Of a DNA stretch of 64,000 nucleotides, positions 10,389 to 20,400 are shown piece after piece. The notes below the pieces were generated by a model that had not been told where the DNA came from, made no database searches, and saw nothing but the letters and a program-made list of their open reading frames with translations. Positions within the stretch are counted from its first letter, which is position 1, and the number at the start of each line of letters is the position of its first letter. This DNA comes from Narthecium ossifragum (lineage: Eukaryota > Streptophyta > Magnoliopsida > Dioscoreales > Nartheciaceae), in NCBI GenBank assembly GCA_963920575.1, contig OY986973.1, positions 9,582,607 to 9,646,606 of the forward strand, given 5' to 3'. A program made the position numbers and the translations under genes.

Positions 10389-13300
10389 ATGGGAGCCGGC
10401 GGCGAGATCGCCGGAGGAGGCGGAGGCACGGCCGCCCCCACGAAACGGCGGGGCTGCTCGGTCACGAAGGACGACTTTCTCCCGGAGGAGTCGTTCAAGA
10501 GCTGGGCTAATTACCGGCGAGCCCTCTCGGAGACGGTGCCGCGGCTGAGGGATCGGGTGGTGTCGCGGTCGCTGGAGTCGACGGAGATGAACGAGGTGAG
10601 GGCGAGGAGCGGGTACGAGATGAAGAAGACGCTCTCGTGGTGGGACCTCATCTGGTTCGGCATCGGCGCCGTCATCGGGGCCGGGATCTTCGTGCTCACC
10701 GGCCAGGAGGCGCAGAAGGAGGCGGGGCCGGCGGTCGTGCTCTCCTTCGTCATCTCCGGCGTCTCCGCCATGCTCTCCGTGTTCTGCTACACCGAGTTCG
10801 CCGTCGAGATCCCCGTCGCAGGTACACCCGATTACTCACCCCCTTTGCTTCTCAATCCCTATCCCATCTTTTTGTTTCTGAGTTTATTTAATCTTTGTTG
10901 ATATTTAGATTTTTTTTTTAATTTTATTTTTTCCTTCAAGCGTATCCGGATTAATATTTGTTTTAGATTCTTTGTTTATTTTGTTTGACTTATTATTGTT
11001 GCCTTTCTTTCCCCGCTAAAAATTCTATATATGTTAGGAATTCAATTTAAGATAGCTGCTTAAAAATTTCTAGTATCATAGTTTCCGTTAATAATTACGT
11101 AATAATATATCATCTATTTAATTTTGAGGGAATATTCTAACTGTATATTCAACACCTTCGATAGTTAAACAGAGTATCTTATTTTAACAGTCATTTTAGA
11201 CTTTTAGGAATTATTTAATTCTCAACGATAGCATAATGACGCGAATAATAATAATATGTAAAGAACTTATTAATTAGTCGTTTTCCCAGCAAATATAATA
11301 CGAGATATATCGATGCAATAAATGGCAATTGGATTTTAATGATAAGAAACGGCCCAAAAAGGAGAGATTAGTTGTACCGGAGACGGCCAAGACAAAGGTT
11401 CAGGATTCCCAGGGGCCATCTGGCTGGATGTATGAATATATGATATGTATTTGACCTTGTTGCGTGGATCCGAGAAAGCCTAGCTGTTTTGGTTCTGATT
11501 AGTCTTCTATTCTTTGATTGCTTTTGTTCGTACCTATCTTACTGGCTAATGGTCTCTGAACTTGCTGATATATGGCCTCCAATTATGGCACGTCTTAACT
11601 TACGCGTCCAAATATAGCAACCATGGCCCTTTTCCCAATTAATTGGACTGCAATAATGGGCCTCTTTGAGTCCTGAAGAGGAGTTTGTAGTAATCAGACA
11701 TGAGCTGTCTTTCCTTACCACTATAATGGGTCATCTTTTGGGGGCGTTTGGTTGTTTGCATCAGTAGATGTATAGCTGTCTTTCCTTACCGCTATAATGG
11801 GTCACTTTTTTAGGGCGTTTGGTTGCTTGCATCAGTCGATGTTGCACCAGTTGATACAAAAACAAGTGTTTGATTGTTTGTATGAACTGATGCAATATTA
11901 GTTCGTTTTCTATTTGGTTGGTATGTAATGCATCAGTTGATACAGCTATTTCATTCAATCAAATCATTTGTTTTCTGTTTGGTTGGTATGTGATGTATCA
12001 CGTGATTCATCAACTGATGCTGCATCACCAGATGCCGCATCAATCCACATTTTTACATCAACTGATGCAGCATCGGTTGATGCATCAGATCAACCAAACA
12101 TGGGTTTGGACCATGATGTAGGCAACCAAACGCCAATAGAGTACTCACTTGCATACAAAGTGGTGGTTAAGGGTCTAAATTAATTACTCTTGCAAGGATA
12201 TTCTTATTAGAGGTCCTAAATCATAGCCATAAATCAGGCATCACACATATTCTATGGGTTGGGTATATGGGTCCGACCCATGCTATTGGTGCTGGTGTTT
12301 GTCAATTGTCATGCTCTTGGTGCCAATGTGCCATCAGACACTGTTGCTTCTTGTACTCTCTCATCCTTGGCGCCATACGTCTACTATGAGGAGATCTGAC
12401 TCTTTACCAATGTATTGAGGCCCCATTAAATCCAAGCTTAGCCAAACTACTACAAGTCAAAATGGTCCCCAAATTGTAACTTTGCCGCAGACCAGCCAAA
12501 TTTTTTAGCCCATATGGTGGAATTTTGGGTTTGCTCCGGGTCCGGGTGATGAGATTCATATGTCAAACCCTTTGTGCAAGCTGAATGATCCTCTCTCATA
12601 ATGGGTCCTTTGTTTTTCAGTTGTTGATATGAGCGCAAAACCTTAGTTTCTTATTTTATAGATCACTTGCAGATTGAGTTGGGAATTGAGCAGGCCAACT
12701 CTTGTCATTTATGAAAGTTTAGGGTAGTCCCAAATTGAAACCCGATCTGACCTGTTTAGGCATATGATCACACCATCTATGCCAGCACTCATTTGAGTTT
12801 AATCTCAATCAAGAATCATCACTCCTAATGTTTGATGCGCCAAAATTACACATGAAATTGTTGCACAAACGCTTACAGTTTGAGATATTATGATCATCTG
12901 GAAGTAGAAACTAGATGATATTTGTGAATGACGCTACTGCTTCTTTTGTTGCTGTAAATTTAAGGTGGATCATTTGCGTATCTACGAGTGGAGCTCGGAG
13001 ACTTCGTGGCCTTCATCGCCGCCGGCAACATTCTCCTGGAGTACATCATCGGCGGGGCAGCCGTGGCCCGTTCGTGGACTTCCTACTTCGCTACCCTGCT
13101 CAACCACAAACCCACCGACTTCCGCATCCACGCTTCTGGCCTCGCCGCTGACTACAACCAGCTCGACCCCATTGCAGTGGTTGTCATCGGAATTATATGC
13201 GTCGTCGCCGTCGTCAGCACCAAGGGAACCTCCCGCTTCAACTACATTGCCTCCGTCATACACGTCATCGTCATCATCTTCATCATCATTGCCGGCCTCA

Positions 13301-14349
13301 CCAAGGCCAACACCAAGAACCTCTCCGACTTCACCCCGTTCGGCACTCGCGGCATCTTCAGCGCGTCGGCCGTACTGTTCTTCGCCTACGTTGGCTTCGA
13401 CGCGGTGTCCACTATGGCTGAGGAAACCAAGGACCCAGCAAAAGACATTCCGATCGGGCTCGTCGGAGCCATGACCATCACCACATTGGCTTACTGCCTC
13501 CTCGCCATCACCCTCTGCCTCATGCAGCCGTACTACAACATCGACGCCGACGCGCCCTTCTCAGTGGCGTTCCAGGCGGTGGGGATGGACTGGGCTAAGT
13601 ACATTGTAGCCTTTGGCGCCCTTAAAGGGATGACGACGGTGCTCCTCGTCTCGGCCGTAGGTCAGGCGCGCTACCTGACTCACATCGGCCGCGCTCACAT
13701 GATGCCTCCATGGTTCGCTAAGGTGCACAGCCGAACCGGCACTCCGATCAACGCCACCATCGTCATGATGGCCGCCACCGCAGTCATCGCCTTCTTCACC
13801 GACCTCGGCATCTTGTCGAACCTCCTGTCCATCTCCACTCTGTTCATCTTCATGCTCGTCGCCGTAGCTCTCCTTGTCCGGCGGTACTATGTCAGCGGCG
13901 AGACCTCCGACGCCAACCGGAACAAGCTAATCCTCTTCTTGGTGCTCATACTGACCTCGTCGTCCGCGACGGCGGTCTACTGGGCGACGAGCAAGAAGGG
14001 TTGGTGGGCATATCTGATCACGGTGCCTGTATGGTTCCTGTCCACGGTTGGGCTGTGGTACTTTGTGCCCATGGCGAGGCAGCCGAAGCTGTGGGGAGTG
14101 CCGCTTGTGCCGTGGCTGCCGTCGGCCTCGATCGCCATCAATATATTCCTCCTCGGATCCATCGACCGCAAGTCGTTCATGAGGTTCGGGGTGTGGACGG
14201 CGCTGCTGCTCGTCTACTACTTCTTCCTGGGTCTCCATGCCTCCTACGATACGGCGAAGGCCAGCGAAGGCGCCACCATGGTCAAGAACTTGGAGGAGGG
14301 TGACCCCGCGGCATCTGAGATGGAGGCCATGAAGAACGGGGCTACATAG
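10389..14349 (+). CDS. CAT1: Cationic amino acid transporter, CAT1-like (two exons)
   Basis: Proton-coupled importer of basic and other amino acids, of the CAT family within the APC superfamily, sited in a cell membrane. Coding exons are 10389-10821 and 12965-14349, joining a Gly codon (G|GT) across a 2143-bp GT-AG intron. The product is 605 aa, the usual length for plant CAT1. The plant-specific N-terminal motif KDDFLPEESF is at about residues 27-36. The first membrane helix carries GIGAVIGAGIFVLTG, and the conserved blocks GGSFAYLRVELGDFVAFIAAGN, VGFDAVSTMAEETK and ALKGMTTVLL, plus the C-terminal WGVPLVPWLPSASIAIN, are all present; 12-14 helices are expected. Exon GC is high. Only 362 bp separate its stop from the start of its paralogue. 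Closest family member by memory is Arabidopsis CAT1; CAT8 is the alternative. Confidence 0.93.
11704..11845. repeat. 71-bp tandem duplication covering a MITE end and its flank
   Basis: Two units begin at 11704 and 11775 with GCTGTCTTTCCTTACC. They run through ATAATGGGTCA and GGGCGTTTGGTTG to GCATCAGT-GATG. Each unit therefore carries non-element flank plus the first ~25 bp of the MITE terminal repeat. Confidence 0.75.
11813..12134. mobile_element. MITE, about 320 bp, GGCGTTTGGTTG termini
   Basis: The left end is GGCGTTTGGTTGCTTGCATCA. The right end, reverse-complemented, is GGCGTTTGGTTGCCTACATCA, so 19 of 21 match. The inside is filled with GATGCATCAACTGATGCAGC-like internal repeats, some palindromic. 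No clear target duplication was found, so the superfamily is open. Confidence 0.7.
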
Positions 14350-14711
14350 TTTGGAAGTTAGAAGGACGTGTCTTTAGTTTAATCTGAACTCATGAAAGGA
14401 AAGGGTTGGTTTTATCATCTTAAATTTGGTTCTTAATTATGATTATAAATTAGCAAAAGTGTTAATCCTTCTTTTGGTTCGAAGATTATAACAATGTTGT
14501 TTTTATTGTTAGAATCGCAAATCCTTTCTCGTGTATGAGAGACACATGTCTTTCTAGTTCGAAGATGAGTTGGTTTTGGGATTTCAAAACGTTAGTTATA
14601 TCAAATCTTTATTCTGTTAAAGTAATCTTAATAAATATGACCACCTTTGATGGTAATGCCATTGTCACTCTCATAGCACTGGTGAAGTAGCTCCTTCACC
14701 ACCTCCAAGTA
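14350..14711 (+). other. Short intergenic space between the two CAT genes
   Basis: These 362 bp must hold the 3' end of the first gene and the promoter of the second. AATAAA at about 14629 could serve as a poly(A) signal but lies only about 80 bp before the next start codon. No convincing TATA box was seen for the second gene. Confidence 0.5.
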
Positions 14712-16775
14712 ATGGGCAAAGCCAGTGCCGATGGCAATGCTGGCGGTGAAATTGGCGCCGGCGCGGTGAAGCGCCGGCGCTTCTCTTTGTCATGCAATTG
14801 CACCAAAGATGACTTCTTCCCGGAGGAGTCGTTCCGGAGCATGGGCCACTACGTGCGCGCCCTCGCCAGCACCCGCGCGCGCCTGCGCGACCGCGTGGTG
14901 TCGCGCTCCGCTGACCACCTCGAGGCCCAGGAGATCCGGGAGCGCAGCCTCAACGACATGCGCCGGGAGCTCTCCTGGTTCGACCTCGTCTTCCTCGGAA
15001 TCGGGGCCGTCGTCGGCGCCGGCATCTTCGTGCTCACAGGCGAGGAGGCCCGCCTCCACGCCGGCCCCGCCATCATCATCTCCTACGCCGTCTCGGGCCT
15101 CGCCGCTATGCTCTCCGTCCTCTGCTACGCTGAGTTCGCCGTCGACATCCCCGCGGCCGGCGGGTCCTTCGCGTACCTCCGCGTAGAGCTCGGCGATTTC
15201 GTCGCGTTCATCGCCGCCGGCAACATACTATTCGAGTACGTCGTCACCGGCGCCGCCGTCTCCCGTGCCTGGTCGTCCTACCTTGCCACTCTGTTCAACC
15301 AACGCCCCGACTTCTTCCGGATCGCCGCGCCGGGGCTCGCCGACGGGTTCGACCAGCTCGATGTGGTCGCGGTGATCATCATCTTCGCGGCGGCGTTGCT
15401 CGCAGTCGTTAGCACCAAGTCCACCTCTCGCTTCAACACCGGCGCCACCGTGATCCATTTCGTCATCATACTGTTCATCCTCATCGCCGGACTCGCCAAT
15501 GCCGACCCGGCCAACTTCACCCCTTTCGCTCCTTACGGCGCCCGTGGGGTCTTCAAGGCGTCCGCCGTGCTCTTCTTCGCCTACGTGGGCTTCGACGCCG
15601 TCTCCACTCTGGCGGAGGAATCCAGAAACCCGGCGAGGGATATCCCCATCGGGCTCATCGGATCCATGTCTCTTACGACGGTGGTCTACTGCTTGCTCGC
15701 TCTCACGCTTTCTTTGATGCAGCCCTATACCAAGATCGACGTCTCGGCGCCGTTCTCGGTGGCGTTCGAGGCGGTGGGGATGGGCTGGGCGAAGTACTTC
15801 GTGGCGCTCGGCGCGCTCAAAGGCATGACGACGGTGCTCCTCGTCTCGGCGGTCGGGCAGGCGAGGTATCTGACCCACATCGCCCGCACTCACATGGTGC
15901 TGCCGTGGCTCGCCGTTGTCGACGAGCGCTTCGGCACTCCGGTGCGCGCCACGGCGGTGATGGCCATCGCGACGGCGGTGTTCGCGTTCTTTACGGACCT
16001 CGACGTGCTCGCGAATCTCCTCTCCTTGTCCACGTTGTTCGTCTTCTCGTTGGTGGCGCTGGCCGTGCTGGTGCGGCGGTACTACGCGGCGGGGGAGACG
16101 TCGGACGCCGAGAGGAACAAGTTCATCGGGTATCTGGCGGTGGTGGTGCTGGCGGCGGTGGTGACGGGGGCTTACTGGGGTGTAAGCAACGGTGGCTGGG
16201 AAATGTACGCCGTGACGGTGCCCATTTGGTTGGCAGCGACGCTGGGCATGAGCCTCTACGTTAAACAGGCGAGGAAGCCCAAGGTTTGGGGGGTGCCGCT
16301 GGTGCCGTGGCTGCCGTCGGCATCGATCGCCGTCAACCTGTTCTTTATGGGGTCCATCGACGGGGGGTCGTACGCAAGGTTCGCGGTGTGGACGCTGATC
16401 CTGCTCGTGTACTACTTTCTCGTTGGGCTGCATGCATCGTATGATGCAGCTCGAGGTGGTGGGAGCGCCACCGTGGAGCCGGAGAAGTCGCCGGAGGTCA
16501 AGGATGTGGAGGAGGGTGGTGGCGGCGGCGGCGCCGCCGATTCCGGTGATGGCGGTGCCGCAGTGATTGAATCAGTTAAGTGTGAGATCACAGAAGAGAA
16601 GGATCGGGCTAAGCCCACCGAGGAAGTAGCCCATGTTCTGGAAGAGAAGGAAGTGGGGAGTGATGAGATCCCGGAAGTGAAGGAAGTGGGTAGTGAGGAA
16701 ACTCCAGAAGAGAAGGAAGTGGGGAGGGAAGTGGTAAGTGAAGAAGCTTTGGGAGATAAAGGAAGTGCGAAGTAA
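14712..16775 (+). CDS. Cationic amino acid transporter paralogue, intronless, with acidic repeat tail
   Basis: Second CAT-family transporter, 687 aa in one exon. It aligns with its neighbour through the whole transport domain: KDDFFPEESF at about residue 32, GIGAVVGAGIFVLTG, GGSFAYLRVELGDFVAFIAAGN, VGFDAVSTLAEESR, ALKGMTTVLLVSAVGQAR, WGVPLVPWLPSASIAVN and GLHASYDAARGGG. The intron of its neighbour would fall at the IPAAG|GSF site but is absent. After about residue 580 it gains an acidic extension rich in Glu, Lys, Gly and Val with 11-residue repeats of the form EVGS-E--PE-K. This makes it about 80 residues longer than CAT1-type proteins. Loss of the intron after tandem duplication, or a retrocopy that landed alongside, are both possible. 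Subfamily: CAT1/CAT8 side rather than CAT2-4. Confidence 0.93.
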   Translation: MGKASADGNAGGEIGAGAVKRRRFSLSCNCTKDDFFPEESFRSMGHYVRALASTRARLRDRVVSRSADHLEAQEIRERSLNDMRRELSWFDLVFLGIGAVVGAGIFVLTGEEARLHAGPAIIISYAVSGLAAMLSVLCYAEFAVDIPAAGGSFAYLRVELGDFVAFIAAGNILFEYVVTGAAVSRAWSSYLATLFNQRPDFFRIAAPGLADGFDQLDVVAVIIIFAAALLAVVSTKSTSRFNTGATVIHFVIILFILIAGLANADPANFTPFAPYGARGVFKASAVLFFAYVGFDAVSTLAEESRNPARDIPIGLIGSMSLTTVVYCLLALTLSLMQPYTKIDVSAPFSVAFEAVGMGWAKYFVALGALKGMTTVLLVSAVGQARYLTHIARTHMVLPWLAVVDERFGTPVRATAVMAIATAVFAFFTDLDVLANLLSLSTLFVFSLVALAVLVRRYYAAGETSDAERNKFIGYLAVVVLAAVVTGAYWGVSNGGWEMYAVTVPIWLAATLGMSLYVKQARKPKVWGVPLVPWLPSASIAVNLFFMGSIDGGSYARFAVWTLILLVYYFLVGLHASYDAARGGGSATVEPEKSPEVKDVEEGGGGGGAADSGDGGAAVIESVKCEITEEKDRAKPTEEVAHVLEEKEVGSDEIPEVKEVGSEETPEEKEVGREVVSEEALGDKGSAK

Positions 16776-16820
16776 TGAGGCTCCAGAAGAGAAGGAAGTG
16801 GGTAGTAACTACTAACTAAT
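16640..16820 (+). repeat. 33-bp coding repeat, running past the stop codon
   Basis: GAGAAGGAAGTGGG- units recur at about 16644, 16677, 16710 and again at 16790, after the stop at 16773-16775. The last unit is readable only in another frame (APEEKEVGSNY). A small indel inside the array therefore shortened the protein. Confidence 0.8.
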
Positions 16821-17449
16821 GGGTCAGTTTACGTTCTTTGTTCGTTGAATGATTTGTTTTCTATGTTATGAATTTTATTATCCCTCAATCAAACGCAAGT
16901 TTGTCCTTTCTCACTATAAAGCTGATGTGTAAAATAGGTTATTGAGACCAAAGATTTGAATAAAAAGTTGAATAACAAAAAACAAATGCTAAATTTGATG
17001 TGGGCCCCCACCTTAGCTGATGTGGCGTGCGGACATATCGTCTTAAGATTTCTCTCACAAGATCAGTGAACATCCAAAAGAAAGAAAGGAAAAGTAAAGA
17101 GCATCACCCAACACGCAATATATACATTCTGTCATAAAAATCATGTTAGGAAATAAAGAGAAATTTTACAACAACATGCCATAAGGATGGGCTAGCATTG
17201 CAGGACTGATGTTAGAGAAAGAACCAGCTATCACAATTAATTACCATTCCTAGATAGGGTAAGTTTGCAACACAATCACACAAACCAAACCCCTGCAAAC
17301 CGGATAGCAATCTCAGTAGAAGTCAGTGTAACAATTTATTGGAACAGTGTGCAAGCACCAGCCAACAGATTTCTTCAGCCACAAGGATGCCTCGGCAAAG
17401 TTCACCAGTGGATACTCGCCCTCAATTTTCTCCTGATCTTCAGTATATT
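16821..17449. other. Space between convergent genes; 3' regions
   Basis: Holds the 3' untranslated region of the CAT paralogue (+ strand) and of AIR9 (- strand, from 17449 downward). AT-rich, no gene recognised. The + strand frame 17265-17552 overlaps the AIR9 last exon antisense and is not supported. Confidence 0.5.
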
Positions 17450-20400
17450 TCATGCGTCTATTTTCAAAAGGGTGTTGAGTGAAGTACTGTTGAATCTTTG
17501 GGCAAATCCTCTTATCACAAGAACAATAACATCTCGCAAGTGTCTTGTTTGAATCATCAGGTCCACTTCATTCTCGCTGTCGACAACAATCTTGAAGCGG
17601 TGCTGGTCTGACCGGTAGAGTTCCACCTGCAGAATGTTTGGTTTAAGAATTACAACAATGCCACATTCAGGCTGCCTTTGGCATGCTTTATGGCCAATAA
17701 CTAGCTTGAAGAGTACAGAATATGACAGAACAATGGATCACTTTTTGACAGTAACAGCAAACACTTTCTTCATGCTAGGAAAGAGATATTATCGCCTGCG
17801 GTTGATAACACTAATAGTAATATCATCAAACCACCTATCACAACAAGTGAAGATATTATTCTTATTTCCTGACAACATAAAAAGATAACTTACATGAAAA
17901 GGCGGGGCATAACTTCCCCGAATTTCAATAGTGGGGAAAGAAGCCTTAGAACCAGGTTTGACAACCTTGACTCGCTTCCTGTTGACTTCTAGAATTCTCT
18001 TCTCAAGGTTTCCTACACCTGGAACCTGGAGAAGGGTGAGAATAGGTTTCAGGACTTCTCCTTCAATAAATGATCAGTAAAGAGGTCATACTATGGAAAT
18101 AAACAAGGGAAAGCAGACCTTCTTAGATGACTGATCTTTATCACACAAGGCCTGTTTCCAAGGAGAAGGGGTTGTGTTAGCTTTCCAAATTAATAATTCT
18201 AAAACATCTATCACCCATTTTGCAGACATGTATGTGCATGTTCACTTCTCATCTTTTACTCCATATAAACTAGTGGAGAAAGTAGAGATGGAAGCAAAGC
18301 CCTATATTAGCTATGATGTAAACAAGGCAAGGGAGAGTACATAAATGTTCAACATGCTTGAACAACACAAGACATAAGATCTCTTTCATAGTTGTCCTGC
18401 TACCGTAAAGAGATGTCAAAGAGATCTAGTGGGACATTTCCGTCACCACATTAAATGTTTGTTATTAGAAGTAACAATAAAGCAAATTGGACCTCTATCC
18501 AAGAGATTAAAGACCTGACAATATTATTTCACTGAATGATGCTAACTCATGGACGACGAATGCTGACACTGCACACAAGAGAAGCTCTTCTAAGCTAATA
18601 AATGCATTGACAACCTGTACCGATGAAGGCATCATGCCAGTACTTTACTGGCACAAGACACATCGGTCCGTGAAAGTATGTGCTGATGGGCACGGCAATC
18701 ATGCCAAGTGATTCTACCATATATATTTGTGAAGATACAGAATACACTAGGCACCTCAGAAGACTCAACAATTATTAATGCACCATACAATAAATTCTTA
18801 AAGTTGCTCATGAGTCTGAAGCAACATACTTTAAGCAAGCAAAACTATAAATCCATCATATGAAACTGTAAAAAAACAAAAAAATTCATGCGCTTTAAAG
18901 AAAATATTCTGAAGCATATGCAGCAAGCATCACCTCAAACTTCACAGATCCAAGGTCTAACTTCTGCTTTACTTCCCTATAGACATCAGGCTCTGCAAGT
19001 ACAACAAACCAAATATTAAAACACACACAGTATCTCTGCATGCTCTCAGACAGTGACATCAAAACACAAACTCCCCACATCCCAAAATAGAGGCAGCTGC
19101 TCATTAGCTCGAAGTACCAAGTACAATTTAAGCCCATCTACCAGCTTGCAGAGCTATGCTGTGCAGAAAATTCACCGAAGTGCAGAATGTAGGGATTGAG
19201 CAAGAAGAATAGCATAAAATATGTGTTAAGTCCTGTGAAATAGGTTCTGTGTAGATGCTTCAAAATATCTACTTATGCAGTCAAAGAATTCGAAGTTGTA
19301 AATAGAGCTTTGTTAGTCCACCTTCGCTAGTCGATCTATACAACTTTATTAATGAAAAAACTATTCCTCGACAACCAACCAAAATTTTAAACTTGGTTTC
19401 AACTATTAACAAAGCAGGCCACAATGAGTATTGATTAAAGCAAACAAGACGAAAATTGAAAGCATAGTGTGCGTTGATCATCTATATTGGTAAGAATGCT
19501 GCTCTTTGCAACAAGAAAATGTAGAAAGCAGATAAATTTGTCAAAACTTTCTTAATATTGGACCACAACAGAAAGCAGGAGAAAGGAATTATCAAACCTG
19601 CTAGCCATAGAAATATTTTATGAAGCATGAGAAAGGCATTATCAAACCTGCTTGCAATTAAGAAAATTTTAATTAAGCGGGATGAAAGGGTGGTTCAAAG
19701 TTCCCACTTCCCAGCATGTCTGCTTAAGTGAACATTTTTGCTTATACAATAGCCAAAAGGTAGCCATATCTTCTGCACTTCCTTTCCTTTGCTGAATTTA
19801 TGAGCCATAGCAACAAATCTAGATGCAATATAACCAGACCTGCTGATAATTCAGAGACTTTGTGCAGTAGCCGGAATTAAGAAAACAACGAAATCAAAAG
19901 CAGATGATCATTACCAACTGCAATCAACTCGGTTGATGCAGAAACAGGTTGCCCCTCGACTCCATCTTCTCTCACTGGAGTATAAACTGCTACAAGCCTG
20001 TATCCCACGTCGTCAACATTAGCTTCATACATCCTTCCCACTTCACCTGAATACTCACCGATTAGCAAAGTTAAACATCAAAACTCAATCTGAAAATCGA
20101 ACTTCCCATAATTATCACAAAATACTGATTATATCGCAAGAAATCATAGTTTATCCACGAAAAGCTACAGAAACAAAAGAAATAATATCATTCAGCCAGC
20201 TAGTCAAAGGAATAGGGGAATTCTGGAGAGGCAGCTTAGGATGCAAGATGAAAAACCAAGGAGCAACATTATGGCAGCTTATCACGAAGGTCATGAGAAT
20301 TGTTATCACCAGTAGGTTAGAATGTCATGCAACATTCGACCATGGATAACCTGCAAACATATAAACCAAATGGAACCACCTATTTTGTAAGTGGAACTTG

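Larger units (their letters stand above)
10822..12964 (+). other. CAT1-like intron 1 with MITE
   Basis: Donor AG|GTACAC and acceptor TTTAAG|GTGG. AT-rich, in contrast to the exons. Contains the MITE at 11813-12134 and a 71-bp tandem duplication of its left edge. The rest shows nothing recognisable. Short frames within it are not genes. Confidence 0.9.

Noticed and set aside
15228..16433. 401-residue minus-strand frame
   Set aside because: Antisense of the intronless CAT gene; long only because of high third-position GC.
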